Part shown: one piece after another, positions 1-5,512 of the stretch
How positions within the stretch are numbered: the first letter of the stretch is position 1
Layout of the letters: each line of letters starts with the position of its first letter
NCBI GenBank assembly: GCA_018815145.1
Contig: JAHIYL010000064.1
Coordinates: forward strand, 1-6,538
From: Nanobdellota archaeon
Lineage (GTDB): Archaea; Nanobdellota; Nanobdellia; Woesearchaeales; GW2011-AR15
Direction of reading: 5' to 3'
Length of the DNA: 6,538 nucleotides
Translations under genes and position numbers: made by a program
The notes under the pieces: generated by a model
Databases searched by the model: none
Seen by the model: only the letters and a program-made list of their open reading frames with translations
Told to the model about the DNA's origin: nothing

Positions 1-2
1 TA

Positions 3-461
3 ATTGATATCGAATGGGGAATAATAGCTATCAACTACATGTTTAAAAAAAAGAAAAATATATTCCATATTCCAAGAATGCAGCCAGGAATCCTGCATTC
101 GATTGTCGGAGCATTCTCAATAGGTCTTCCTTTGACTGTATATGTCTCAAGCATTGTAAATCCCGGACTTGGGATTGTCTTTGACTTAAAAAAGGTACTA
201 TTATCATCAATCATAGGATTGATAAGCCATCTTTTGATTGATATCCCTGCCCATCAGAATCTAATGATGTTCTGGCCAATAAAAGTATTTGAAAAAAACC
301 CTTTTCTGCTATTCAAAAAATACACAAAACTTTATGAGAAATACAATATATACAAGAAGATCGAGACCTTTCCGCAGGAATTTCTTCCAACATTCAACTA
401 TCTTGTATTCTCGCATGTATTCTTAGTCATTTCACTGCTGATTTTTTTTGTTTTTATTTAG
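3..461 (+). CDS. DUF457/YdjM-like membrane protein, C-terminal part (5' end outside window)
   Basis: The frame is open from the window edge and reads IDIEWGI before an internal ATG at 39, so the gene probably begins upstream and the ATG at 39 is an internal Met. Two motifs recall the DUF457/YdjM family of inner-membrane proteins annotated as metal-dependent hydrolases. One is an Arg...Gly-x-Leu-His-Ser stretch near 75-105, where the family has an RG-x-x-HS motif after an Asp-x-Asp. The other is SHLLIDIPAHQ followed by a Trp-Pro, where the family has SHLLLD-x-x-TH and a YP or WP. Hydrophobic segments lie at about 96-160, 205-250 and 400-458, consistent with an integral membrane protein. The last one ends in a T-rich stretch directly before the TAG. 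The enzymatic role of this family is not firmly established; DUF4184, which shares a similar motif, is the main alternative. Family placement is moderate; that this is a real partial gene is likely. Confidence 0.7.
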   Translation: MDIEWGIIAINYMFKKKKNIFHIPRMQPGILHSIVGAFSIGLPLTVYVSSIVNPGLGIVFDLKKVLLSSIIGLISHLLIDIPAHQNLMMFWPIKVFEKNPFLLFKKYTKLYEKYNIYKKIETFPQEFLPTFNYLVFSHVFLVISLLIFFVFI

Positions 462-489
462 GGTTAGCCCTGTTCCTCTCAGAAAAGAA

Positions 490-497
490 TATAAATA
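490..497 (+). promoter_or_regulatory. Archaeal TATA box for phosphoglycerate kinase
   Basis: TATAAATA lies behind a purine-rich AGAAAAGAA that could serve as the BRE (the TFB-binding element). A start site about 26 nt downstream would fall near 518-522. That leaves a leader of about 35 nt that contains the Shine-Dalgarno site at 545-550, which fits the ATG at 555 better than the TTG at 498. Confidence 0.55.
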
Positions 498-544
498 TTG
501 CCTAACTTAATCTATGCAGAGCTGAGGCTCAAAACGATTCAAAA

Positions 545-550
545 GGTGAT
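545..550 (+). promoter_or_regulatory. Shine-Dalgarno site deciding the pgk start
   Basis: GGTGAT is complementary to the ATCACC near the 3' end of archaeal 16S rRNA and sits 4 nt before the ATG at 555. It supports that start over the upstream TTG at 498. Confidence 0.7.
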
Positions 551-554
551 TCCT

Positions 555-1727
555 ATGTACAGAAAGCTTGATGATATGGATTTTTCAGGAAAACGAGTTC
601 TGGTCAGATGCGACTACAATGTGCCTATGAAGGAAGGCAATATAACTGATGATGCCAGGATTAAAAAGACTTTTCCCACTGTGCAGCATCTTCTGGACAA
701 CAATGCCAAACAGATTGTGCTCTGTTCACATCTTGGAAAACCAAAAGGTGAATATATGCCTGACCTTACTATGGAACCTGTGTACGAAAGGCTTGTTCAG
801 GAATATGGGACACAGATTTATTTTGAGAAAGAACCTGATTATTTCAGGATAAACAGATTGCAGAAAAACAAGATTGTACTTCTTGAAAACCTCAGATTCA
901 ATCCTGGTGAAAAAGAAAATGATAAAAGGTTCTCTGAAAAACTTGCTTCTTTTGCAGATATTTTTGTCCTTGACGCATTTGGCGCATCACACAGGGCACA
1001 TGCATCTGTCGTAGGAGTGGCAGAATTACTGCCTTCATGTGCCGGAAGACTTATGCAAAAAGAGATTGAGATGCTTAGTTCTGTTGTCGAAAATCCTGTA
1101 CAACCCTTCAATGCAATCATTGGAGGCGCAAAGGCGGACAAGATTGAAGTCATAAAGAATCTCCTTCCAAAAGTTGAGCACCTGATCATCGGAGGCATAC
1201 TTGCAAACACATTTCTCAAAGCAAACGGAATTGACATTAAGGGCTCAAAGTTCGATGAAGAGACACTCTTTGCAGCTGATGATATACTTGCATTAGGCCG
1301 GGACAGAATCATCCTTCCTATAGACTGTGTGGCTGCTGATTCGTTTGATGAGGATGCAGAATCAGTTGAGTGCAAGCTTTCAGAAATTCCAGAATCATGG
1401 CTTATCATGGATATCGGTCCAAAGACTGTGACCCTTTATTCTGATCTTCTGGAAAAATCAAAAACAGTTGCGTGGGGCGGACCAATAGGAGTATTTGAAT
1501 TTGAGAAATTTGCCAATGGAACAAGAATGATTGCCCAGCTTCTTGCATCCCTTGATGCCACAACAGTGATCTGCGGAGGAGACTCCGGTGCTGCAATAGC
1601 AAAATATGGGCTGGAAGACAAGATGAGCCACGTCTCAACAGGCGGCGGAGCATCACTGGAAATGCTTGGCGGAAAAAAATTACCTGGAATTTCAGCCCTT
1701 GAGAAGAACTTTGGAAAGTTCAGATAG
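555..1727 (+). CDS. pgk: Phosphoglycerate kinase
   Basis: This gene encodes cytosolic phosphoglycerate kinase (EC 2.7.2.3), which interconverts 1,3-bisphosphoglycerate plus ADP and 3-phosphoglycerate plus ATP in glycolysis and gluconeogenesis. The 390 residues cover the whole family length. Signature motifs in order are RCDYNVP at 18-24, SHLGKPKG at 58-65, ENLRF at 111-115, DAFGASHRAHAS at 140-151 (N-terminal substrate domain), GGAKADK at 190-196, WGGPIGVFE at 307-315, GGDS at 341-344 and STGGGASLE at 361-369 (C-terminal nucleotide domain). The ATG at 555 is chosen because GGTGAT at 545-550 matches the archaeal anti-Shine-Dalgarno sequence and the family motif begins soon after. A TTG at 498 in the same frame would add 19 unrelated residues and overlaps the promoter. 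Oddities are Gly replacing the Asn of the usual WNGP motif and one residue fewer than the usual AKVSDK/AKVADK loop. Function is secure; the effect of these changes is unknown. Confidence 0.97.
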   Translation: MYRKLDDMDFSGKRVLVRCDYNVPMKEGNITDDARIKKTFPTVQHLLDNNAKQIVLCSHLGKPKGEYMPDLTMEPVYERLVQEYGTQIYFEKEPDYFRINRLQKNKIVLLENLRFNPGEKENDKRFSEKLASFADIFVLDAFGASHRAHASVVGVAELLPSCAGRLMQKEIEMLSSVVENPVQPFNAIIGGAKADKIEVIKNLLPKVEHLIIGGILANTFLKANGIDIKGSKFDEETLFAADDILALGRDRIILPIDCVAADSFDEDAESVECKLSEIPESWLIMDIGPKTVTLYSDLLEKSKTVAWGGPIGVFEFEKFANGTRMIAQLLASLDATTVICGGDSGAAIAKYGLEDKMSHVSTGGGASLEMLGGKKLPGISALEKNFGKFR

Positions 1728-1746
1728 AACTCTAAATTTGACAAAA

Positions 1747-1754
1747 TTTTTATA
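1747..1754 (+). promoter_or_regulatory. TATA box for the CBS-domain gene (leaderless)
   Basis: TTTTTATA is centred about 27 nt before the ATG at 1779, so the predicted transcription start falls on or next to the start codon. No Shine-Dalgarno-like sequence lies between them; the spacer is almost all T and A. This is the usual picture for a leaderless archaeal mRNA. Confidence 0.5.
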
Positions 1755-1760
1755 CTTAGT

Positions 1761-1772
1761 TTTTACTTTTTA
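1761..1772 (+). terminator. T-rich candidate terminator after pgk
   Basis: TTTTACTTTTTA lies 33 nt after the pgk stop. Archaeal RNA polymerase can terminate at T-runs without a hairpin. The stretch also sits between the TATA box and start codon of the next gene, so it may only be AT-rich promoter spacer. Confidence 0.2.
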
Positions 1773-1778
1773 TTATTA

Positions 1779-2345
1779 ATGGCAAAAAAAGATGAGCAAA
1801 TTCTTGCACAGTTGAAGGAATATATCAACAAATGCATATCAAGCGGGCATGAAGAAGATGAGATAGTTGAAGCCCTGCTGAGTTCAGGATGGGAAAAGGA
1901 TATCGTGGTATCTGCTGTCAAATTGGTGTGGAAGGAGAACTACAAAAAAGACCATGAAAAAAAACCCAGACTGGCGCACCACGCTGAAGATATTGCTGAC
2001 ACACAAGAATCGTTTGTTACAATAGAGACAAAAATCCCTGATATCATAAGAATAATCAATGACCGCGGGTATGCAATTGTTTCGGATAATGGCAAGCCGG
2101 AAGGTATTATTACAGGCACAAATATTTTGAATTGTATTGATGACAAGGGAAAAGTTGATCTTGAAGATACTGCTGCAGACATCATGACAAGCCCATTATG
2201 TTATTGCAGGCATGATGAAACAATACTTGATGTAGTCGAAAAGATGAAATTGAATGGGATTGAGCAATTGCCTGTCCTGAAAAATAACAAGTATTTTGGC
2301 ATTATCACATTTACCGAGATAATCAATTTCATGAGCTATGGATAG
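1779..2345 (+). CDS. CBS-pair protein with N-terminal UBA-like helical domain
   Basis: The 188-residue soluble protein has two parts. Residues about 5-52 form a helical segment with the pattern 'YI...GxxxxEIVEALLSSGW...VVSAV', which resembles the short three-helix UBA-like or SHOCT-like units frequent at the N-termini of small archaeal proteins. Residues about 80-188 contain two CBS motifs, one around AIVSDNGKPEGIITGTNIL (99-117) and one around DIMTSPL...LPVLKNNKYFGIITFTEII (134-182). Such pairs usually bind adenosine nucleotides or similar ligands and act as regulatory modules; no catalytic domain is attached. Residues 53-75 are a charged Lys- and His-rich linker. The start is the ATG placed about 27 nt after a TATA box, giving a leaderless message. 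The ligand and partner cannot be told from sequence. The domain call is strong and the physiological role is unknown. Confidence 0.85.
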   Translation: MAKKDEQILAQLKEYINKCISSGHEEDEIVEALLSSGWEKDIVVSAVKLVWKENYKKDHEKKPRLAHHAEDIADTQESFVTIETKIPDIIRIINDRGYAIVSDNGKPEGIITGTNILNCIDDKGKVDLEDTAADIMTSPLCYCRHDETILDVVEKMKLNGIEQLPVLKNNKYFGIITFTEIINFMSYG

Positions 2346-2348
2346 AAT

Positions 2349-2355
2349 CTTTTTT
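2349..2355 (+). terminator. T-run after the CBS-domain gene
   Basis: Six or seven T residues follow the stop codon at 2343-2345 almost immediately, consistent with an intrinsic archaeal T-tract terminator. No hairpin is seen before it, so confidence is low. Confidence 0.3.
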
Positions 2356-2362
2356 AGGCTAA

Positions 2363-2370
2363 TTTTTTAA
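2363..2370 (+). promoter_or_regulatory. Weak TATA-like box for the Bud32 gene
   Basis: TTTTTTAA ends 24 nt before the ATG at 2395, the right spacing for a leaderless transcript. The match to the archaeal TATA consensus is weak, and readthrough from the CBS gene is possible. Confidence 0.3.
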
Positions 2371-2394
2371 TGTTCAAATATTTTCTATTCAGTT

Positions 2395-2991
2395 ATGGGA
2401 CTGATTGCGCAGGGAGCAGAGGCAAAGATATACCTGGATACTGATAGGATTGTCAAGGAACGGTTTGCCAAGGGATACAGGATAGCTGAGCTTGATCAAA
2501 AACTCAGGAAGACAAGGACAAGGAGGGAGGCAAAGGTGCTTTCTAGACTGCCTCCGGGTGTAAAGGGAACGGAATTATTTCTAATGGATGACAAGAATAT
2601 GAAGATTGAAATGGAACTCTTGAAAGGTAAGAAAGTAAGGGATGTCCTTGATGATAATTTAAATTTAGCCAAAGAAATCGGAAAAAAAGTTGCGCTTCTT
2701 CATAACTCCCATATAATCCATGGCGACCTTACGACAAGCAATATGATTTTCAATGGAAAAGAGATATATCTCATTGATTTCGGATTATCGTTCTTTTCAC
2801 ATAAGCTTGAAGACAAGGCAGTTGATCTGCATCTCCTGCGCCAGGCACTTGAAAGCAAGCATTACAGGGTGTATGAAAAGGCATATAAATTTGTCCTTAA
2901 TAACTATGGCAAATATGCAGATGATGCAACAGAGGTCATAGAAAGGCTGTCTAATGTTGAATCAAGAGGCAGGAATAAGGGAAAGAACTAG
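2395..2991 (+). CDS. bud32: Bud32-type atypical protein kinase/ATPase of the KEOPS complex
   Basis: The 198-residue stand-alone protein matches the small Bud32/PRPK family. In archaea this partner of Kae1 in the KEOPS complex supports synthesis of the t6A modification at tRNA position 37, working as an ATPase. Motifs in order are GAEA at 7-10 in place of a glycine-rich loop, VKERFAKGYR at 20-29 with the likely catalytic Lys21, RTRREAKVL at 41-49 with the helix-C Glu45, HGDLTTSN at 109-116 (catalytic Asp111, Asn116), DFGLS at 128-132 (metal-binding Asp128) and a C-terminal RGR at 191-193. Length is typical of a stand-alone Bud32, whereas several archaea fuse it to Kae1. Kae1 and the other KEOPS subunits are not in the window. 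The stop codon at 2989-2991 overlaps the presumed ancestral stop of the convergent HEPN remnant. Confidence 0.94.
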   Translation: MGLIAQGAEAKIYLDTDRIVKERFAKGYRIAELDQKLRKTRTRREAKVLSRLPPGVKGTELFLMDDKNMKIEMELLKGKKVRDVLDDNLNLAKEIGKKVALLHNSHIIHGDLTTSNMIFNGKEIYLIDFGLSFFSHKLEDKAVDLHLLRQALESKHYRVYEKAYKFVLNNYGKYADDATEVIERLSNVESRGRNKGKN

Positions 2992-3202
2992 AAGAATTTC
3001 TTAATATCATTTCGAATTGCTGCAATATCTTGCCGTGGTATCGTCCATATAATATCTTTTGACTTGTCTTGCTATCCTTTATTTCAGCCAATACTTTAAT
3101 TGAGTCTTCTGCCATTTTCAAATATGAATCAGACATATTGTTATTTTGATTATTCAGCATAATGCCGTTCTTCTGCTTTGTGCACCAATCAATTGAAACC
3201 AT
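2988..3202 (-). pseudogene. HEPN-domain gene with probable internal deletion and frame change
   Basis: The ATG at 3202-3200 follows a strong GGAGG at 3210-3214 and overlaps the end of the nucleotidyltransferase gene by 14 nt. The N-terminus MVSIDWCTKQKNGIM, then a Ser-x-x-Tyr-Leu-Lys-Met-Ala-Glu-Asp-Ser stretch, matches the start of the archaeal HEPN proteins usually paired with minimal nucleotidyltransferases. After about residue 43 the match stops. The frame runs on into low-similarity sequence to a stop at 2951, inside the Bud32 gene, for 83 residues in all. The -1 frame between 3071 and 2988 instead reads QDKSKDIIWTIPRQDIAAIR and then NDIKKFF, stopping exactly at the end of Bud32. This looks like the gene's original C-terminus. 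HEPN proteins are usually 130-170 residues, so some 60-100 residues, including the R-x4-6-H ribonuclease motif, appear lost. An intact short protein cannot be excluded. Confidence 0.6.
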
Positions 3203-3770
3203 AGTAATTCCTCCATACAATACTGATGAATCTCTCTATATTGAATATCAGCACATGATTGTTCACAATTTCAGAAACCAATGGATTTTTCTTTGAAAGG
3301 AGCTCAACAAAATCTTTTTCAGTAAATTTTTTGATGTCAAGATCAACATCATAGATTTTCCCTGCATCTTCATAATTAAAATCTTTTTTTTCCCCTATAA
3401 TAAAAATATCAATATCTGAATCTTTCTTGTTCGTATTTCTGGCATAACTGCCGAATATTCCCACAATTCTTTTATCCTGTCTGAATATTTCATGAAGAAA
3501 CTTGTATTTCTCAATGAAGACCATCTTTCTGTAGATTTCTGTCATTGCAAGAATATCCTGTATTTCAGGTACTGCTATATTCAGACTGTAGAACTTAATA
3601 CTTCCTTTTGTCTCGGATTTGAGATATCCCTGATTTTCAAGCCTACTTAAGGAAAGAGCAATACTTTTTTGGCTCATACTTACTTTTCCTACAAGCTCTC
3701 TACCATAAAGTCTTGCCTGATAATTACCTGTAAATAATGCAAAAATCTCAAAATCTGTTTTGTGTAACAT
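3189..3770 (-). CDS. Winged-helix/minimal nucleotidyltransferase (MNT), antitoxin partner of HEPN
   Basis: The 193-residue protein has an N-terminal winged helix-turn-helix (about residues 5-65; SMSQKSIALSLSRLENQGYL at 31-50 is the recognition part) and a C-terminal minimal nucleotidyltransferase domain. The catalytic signature is GSYARN at 107-112 followed by SDID with Asp119 and Asp121. A third acidic residue, Asp143 or Asp145, lies in YDVDLDI. Canonical family members have GSxARG; here the Gly is Asn. In known HEPN-MNT systems the MNT protein modifies or holds the HEPN ribonuclease in check. The fused DNA-binding domain suggests it also represses its own promoter, and repeated TTGTGTAA motifs surround its start. 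The ATG at 3770 is chosen because a TATA box at 3796-3806 places transcription next to it; a GTG at 3779 would add three residues. The 3' end overlaps the HEPN start by 14 nt. Confidence 0.88.
   Translation of the reverse strand: MLHKTDFEIFALFTGNYQARLYGRELVGKVSMSQKSIALSLSRLENQGYLKSETKGSIKFYSLNIAVPEIQDILAMTEIYRKMVFIEKYKFLHEIFRQDKRIVGIFGSYARNTNKKDSDIDIFIIGEKKDFNYEDAGKIYDVDLDIKKFTEKDFVELLSKKNPLVSEIVNNHVLIFNIERFISIVWRNYYGFN
3210..3214 (-). promoter_or_regulatory. Shine-Dalgarno site of the HEPN gene
   Basis: On the minus strand GGAGG lies 7 nt before the ATG at 3202, inside the coding region of the nucleotidyltransferase. It fixes the HEPN start at 3202 over an in-frame TTG at 3220, and indicates coupled translation of the pair. 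Confidence 0.75.
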
Positions 3771-3787
3771 ACTACACACTTGTGTAA
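3760..3787 (-). promoter_or_regulatory. Candidate operator at the MNT start
   Basis: TTGTGTAA occurs at 3760-3767 and again at 3780-3787, exactly 20 bp apart on the same strand. Between them TACACA at 3773-3778 forms an inverted repeat with TGTGTA at 3781-3786 (spacer CT) and another with TGTGTA at 3761-3766. The cluster covers the predicted transcription start and the start codon, where a bound repressor would block initiation. The winged-helix protein encoded here is the obvious candidate ligand, by inference. Confidence 0.45.
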
Positions 3788-3795
3788 ATAATTAC

Positions 3796-3806
3796 TTAAA
3801 TATAAA
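3796..3806 (-). promoter_or_regulatory. TATA box of the MNT-HEPN operon
   Basis: The minus strand reads TTTATATTTAA. A start about 26 nt downstream falls near 3775, only a few nt from the ATG at 3770, so the message is leaderless or nearly so. Confidence 0.5.
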
Positions 3807-3824
3807 TGTTTTGTTTAGAAATGT

Positions 3825-4133
3825 TCACCACAGCTGGTCCATCTCGCTCATATCTTCAAAATCAACATCTTTTTTTGTGACAACCTTGTATTTCAGGTTG
3901 TTTTTCTTTTTAGCAGGTTTCTTCTCAAGATTCACAACATCATATGCCTTGAGATTCTTGAGATCTTCAAAAGAATTGATGTCAAAGACCAGAAGAGCCC
4001 TTTTCAGCCTTGCTTCTGATATGGTCTTTATCTCCTTGAATATTGTATGCTTGGCTATGCAGTTTGTGCATACATTGCTCTTTCCAATCAAATGCAGAAA
4101 AAGCATCTCTTTGTTGCAGACATCACAATTCAT
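3825..4133 (-). CDS. Small zinc-ribbon protein of unknown function
   Basis: The 102-residue protein begins MNCDVCNKEM and has two CxxC pairs, Cys3/Cys6 and Cys22/Cys25, spaced as in a one-metal zinc ribbon. A middle region at about 33-70 looks helical. SEARLKRALLVFDINSFEDL at 39-58 recalls the short helix-hairpin 'ALLVFDI.S.EDL..L' units. Then come the basic linker KKPAKKKNN (71-79) and a short acidic tail ending in LW. No catalytic motif is visible. Zinc ribbon, basic linker and small size suggest nucleic-acid or protein binding, but this is inference. The start is the only good Met and has a TATA box 31 nt away. The gene sits between two accessory genes on the same strand, each with its own promoter. 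I do not recognise a named family. Confidence 0.7.
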   Translation of the reverse strand: MNCDVCNKEMLFLHLIGKSNVCTNCIAKHTIFKEIKTISEARLKRALLVFDINSFEDLKNLKAYDVVNLEKKPAKKKNNLKYKVVTKKDVDFEDMSEMDQLW

Positions 4134-4159
4134 ATTTGACTTCTAAGGAGAAAACTGAT

Positions 4160-4168
4160 GTTTAAATA
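4160..4168 (-). promoter_or_regulatory. TATA box of the zinc-ribbon gene
   Basis: The minus strand reads TATTTAAAC about 31 nt before the ATG at 4133, predicting a start near 4138 and a leader of about 5 nt. A GGAG-like site is lacking on the coding strand here (it reads TCTCCTT), which fits a near-leaderless message. Confidence 0.45.
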
Positions 4169-4194
4169 GGTTGCGGTTTTAAGAATTTGATTGA

Positions 4195-5355
4195 TCAAAC
4201 TAAATCCTTAAGGAAGAATTCCGGGCTGTCTGCAATTATCTTGTTTTTGATCCTGATCGAGTCGAACAATGCTTTTTGCTTTTTGTTCATTTCTGAATTA
4301 TATTTTGCCTCAATCAAATGATCTTTTATGATGAAATCAATCTCTGTCAGGTTCTCTGACAAATATTTTGGATTCTTATCCTTAATTTTCAGAAACACAA
4401 TATTTTCAAAGGATGCACCAAGTTCTTTTTCTTCTGTAACAAGATTCAGTATCCCAACATCTCCTGCATATATTTTTTTTGGTGATGTAACACTTTCATT
4501 TGGAGATTTTGAAAATCTATCTATCACAAAAAACAGATATGATTTCTCAAAATATCCAATATATCTTTTGGCACTATCAACAGATATGCTAAGTATATTT
4601 GATATCTTGTTGTAGCTGAGTGGTTTTCCTACTCTTCTGCATAGGAGGATGAACAGTTCCTTGATTGTTCTTTCAGAAGTGATGTTGTAGTAAGATATGA
4701 TGTCCTTATAGATTATGCTTTCCACCATTTCATTGAGGTAATCTCTATCTTTAGTCAACACATACCTTGGAATACCACCTGTTTTAAGATAATCTTCAAA
4801 AAGTGATTCAAGCAAAGATTTATCTGATGCGCCTATTTTTTCTTTTTTGAACTGTATGAATTCCTTAAAAGAAAGCGGCATCAATTCAATTGTCTTTGTT
4901 CTTCCTGTAAGTCGGGCTTTTTTGTCACGCAAGAAGGTTGCTATTGATGAGGAACAGAACATCTTGAGATTATCATTGTCATAGAGACTTTTTAACTCTG
5001 ACTCAAAATTTTCTTTTGTTGTTACCTCATCAAGAATAAGGAAAAAAAAATCTGAAGTCTTTTTTTTTTTTATCTTCCTGTATTCTTCAACCACATCATG
5101 GATGCTGTATTCCATAAGTGGAAATGAATCCAAAGAAAGGAAGAGTATATCATCAGGGACAGTTGTTTTCAGTAGATGGCTTATCAATTGTCTGAGCAAG
5201 GTGGTCTTTCCAATCCTTCTGAGTCCTGTAACAAAGATGATTTCCTTATTGTTGAGATTATCAATCAATTTGTTCAAATAATGTTCTCTAATGATGCTTT
5301 GCTCTGAAAATTGTTTATCCCACCAAGGATTCTGTTTGAATAGCTCGTATTTCAT
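4195..5355 (-). CDS. AAA-type ATPase with DUF4143/nuclease-like C-terminal domain
   Basis: The 386-residue protein has the architecture of the archaeal and bacterial ATPases annotated AAA_14 plus DUF4143. Walker A is GLRRIGKTT (44-52) and Walker B is FFLILDE (104-110). The stretch SSSIATFLRDKKARLTGR (135-152) followed by ELMPLSFKEF (157-166) is typical of the family, as is GGIP at 193-196. A winged-helix segment spans about 230-275. The C-terminal region has FEN (316-318), TEIDFII (337-343) and HLIEAKY (346-352). Glu317, Asp340, Glu349 and Lys351 resemble the acidic-acidic-ExK set of PD-(D/E)xK folds. Members are abundant in accessory regions and their biological role is unproven. The family's usual LDE-x-Q and TGSSS appear here as LDEVT and CSSS. 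A coding tract of 12 A residues precedes Walker B. The ATG at 5355 has a TATA box at leaderless spacing. Confidence 0.88.
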   Translation of the reverse strand: MKYELFKQNPWWDKQFSEQSIIREHYLNKLIDNLNNKEIIFVTGLRRIGKTTLLRQLISHLLKTTVPDDILFLSLDSFPLMEYSIHDVVEEYRKIKKKKTSDFFFLILDEVTTKENFESELKSLYDNDNLKMFCSSSIATFLRDKKARLTGRTKTIELMPLSFKEFIQFKKEKIGASDKSLLESLFEDYLKTGGIPRYVLTKDRDYLNEMVESIIYKDIISYYNITSERTIKELFILLCRRVGKPLSYNKISNILSISVDSAKRYIGYFEKSYLFFVIDRFSKSPNESVTSPKKIYAGDVGILNLVTEEKELGASFENIVFLKIKDKNPKYLSENLTEIDFIIKDHLIEAKYNSEMNKKQKALFDSIRIKNKIIADSPEFFLKDLV

Positions 5356-5378
5356 TATTAATTGAAAAATGTAATTTT

Positions 5379-5387
5379 ATTTATAAA
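5379..5387 (-). promoter_or_regulatory. TATA box of the ATPase gene
   Basis: The minus strand reads TTTATAAAT behind GTAAAG, which could act as the BRE. It is centred about 28 nt from the ATG at 5355, so transcription would begin at or just before the start codon. Confidence 0.55.
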
Positions 5388-5449
5388 CTTTACGATGGGA
5401 AAGTAAAGTTTTGATGTTTTTTATCACATGACATCTTAAAGTTTATAAA
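5380..5449. repeat. Mirrored 13-bp promoter-like inverted repeat
   Basis: TTTATAAACTTTA at 5380-5392 is the exact reverse complement of TAAAGTTTATAAA at 5437-5449. A further GTAAAGTTT at 5403-5411 pairs with AAACTTTAC at 5385-5393 across a 9-bp spacer. The left arm contains the ATPase TATA box with its upstream element. The right arm has the same arrangement facing right, so the 157-bp gap may hold two outward-facing promoters with a shared binding motif TAAAGTTT, present three times. Confidence 0.6.
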
Positions 5450-5512
5450 GGCAGCCAACATTATTGGCAGGTTTTTGGGAAAATATGCTAATAGAAATCG
5501 CACTTCATCATT

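Noticed and set aside
498..554. TTG start extending phosphoglycerate kinase by 19 residues
   Set aside because: The extension overlaps the promoter region, lacks a Shine-Dalgarno site and is absent from the family; the ATG at 555 has GGTGAT in front of it.
839..1408. 189-residue open frame on the minus strand
   Set aside because: It lies entirely inside pgk on the opposite strand, is Ser-rich as expected of a shadow frame, has no start signal, and the pgk frame carries all conserved motifs.
1405..1744. Two minus-strand open frames of 83 and 102 residues
   Set aside because: Both are antisense to the conserved C-terminal half of pgk, with no promoter or Shine-Dalgarno site and no recognisable domain.
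1940..2185. 81-residue minus-strand frame
   Set aside because: It is antisense to the CBS-pair coding region and has no supporting signal.
3760..4146. 128-residue plus-strand frame
   Set aside because: It is antisense to the zinc-ribbon gene and overlaps the MNT promoter; the zinc-ribbon frame has two CxxC motifs and a TATA box.
4328..4615. 95-residue plus-strand frame
   Set aside because: It is antisense to the C-terminal domain of the ATPase, where the minus-strand frame keeps the family motifs.
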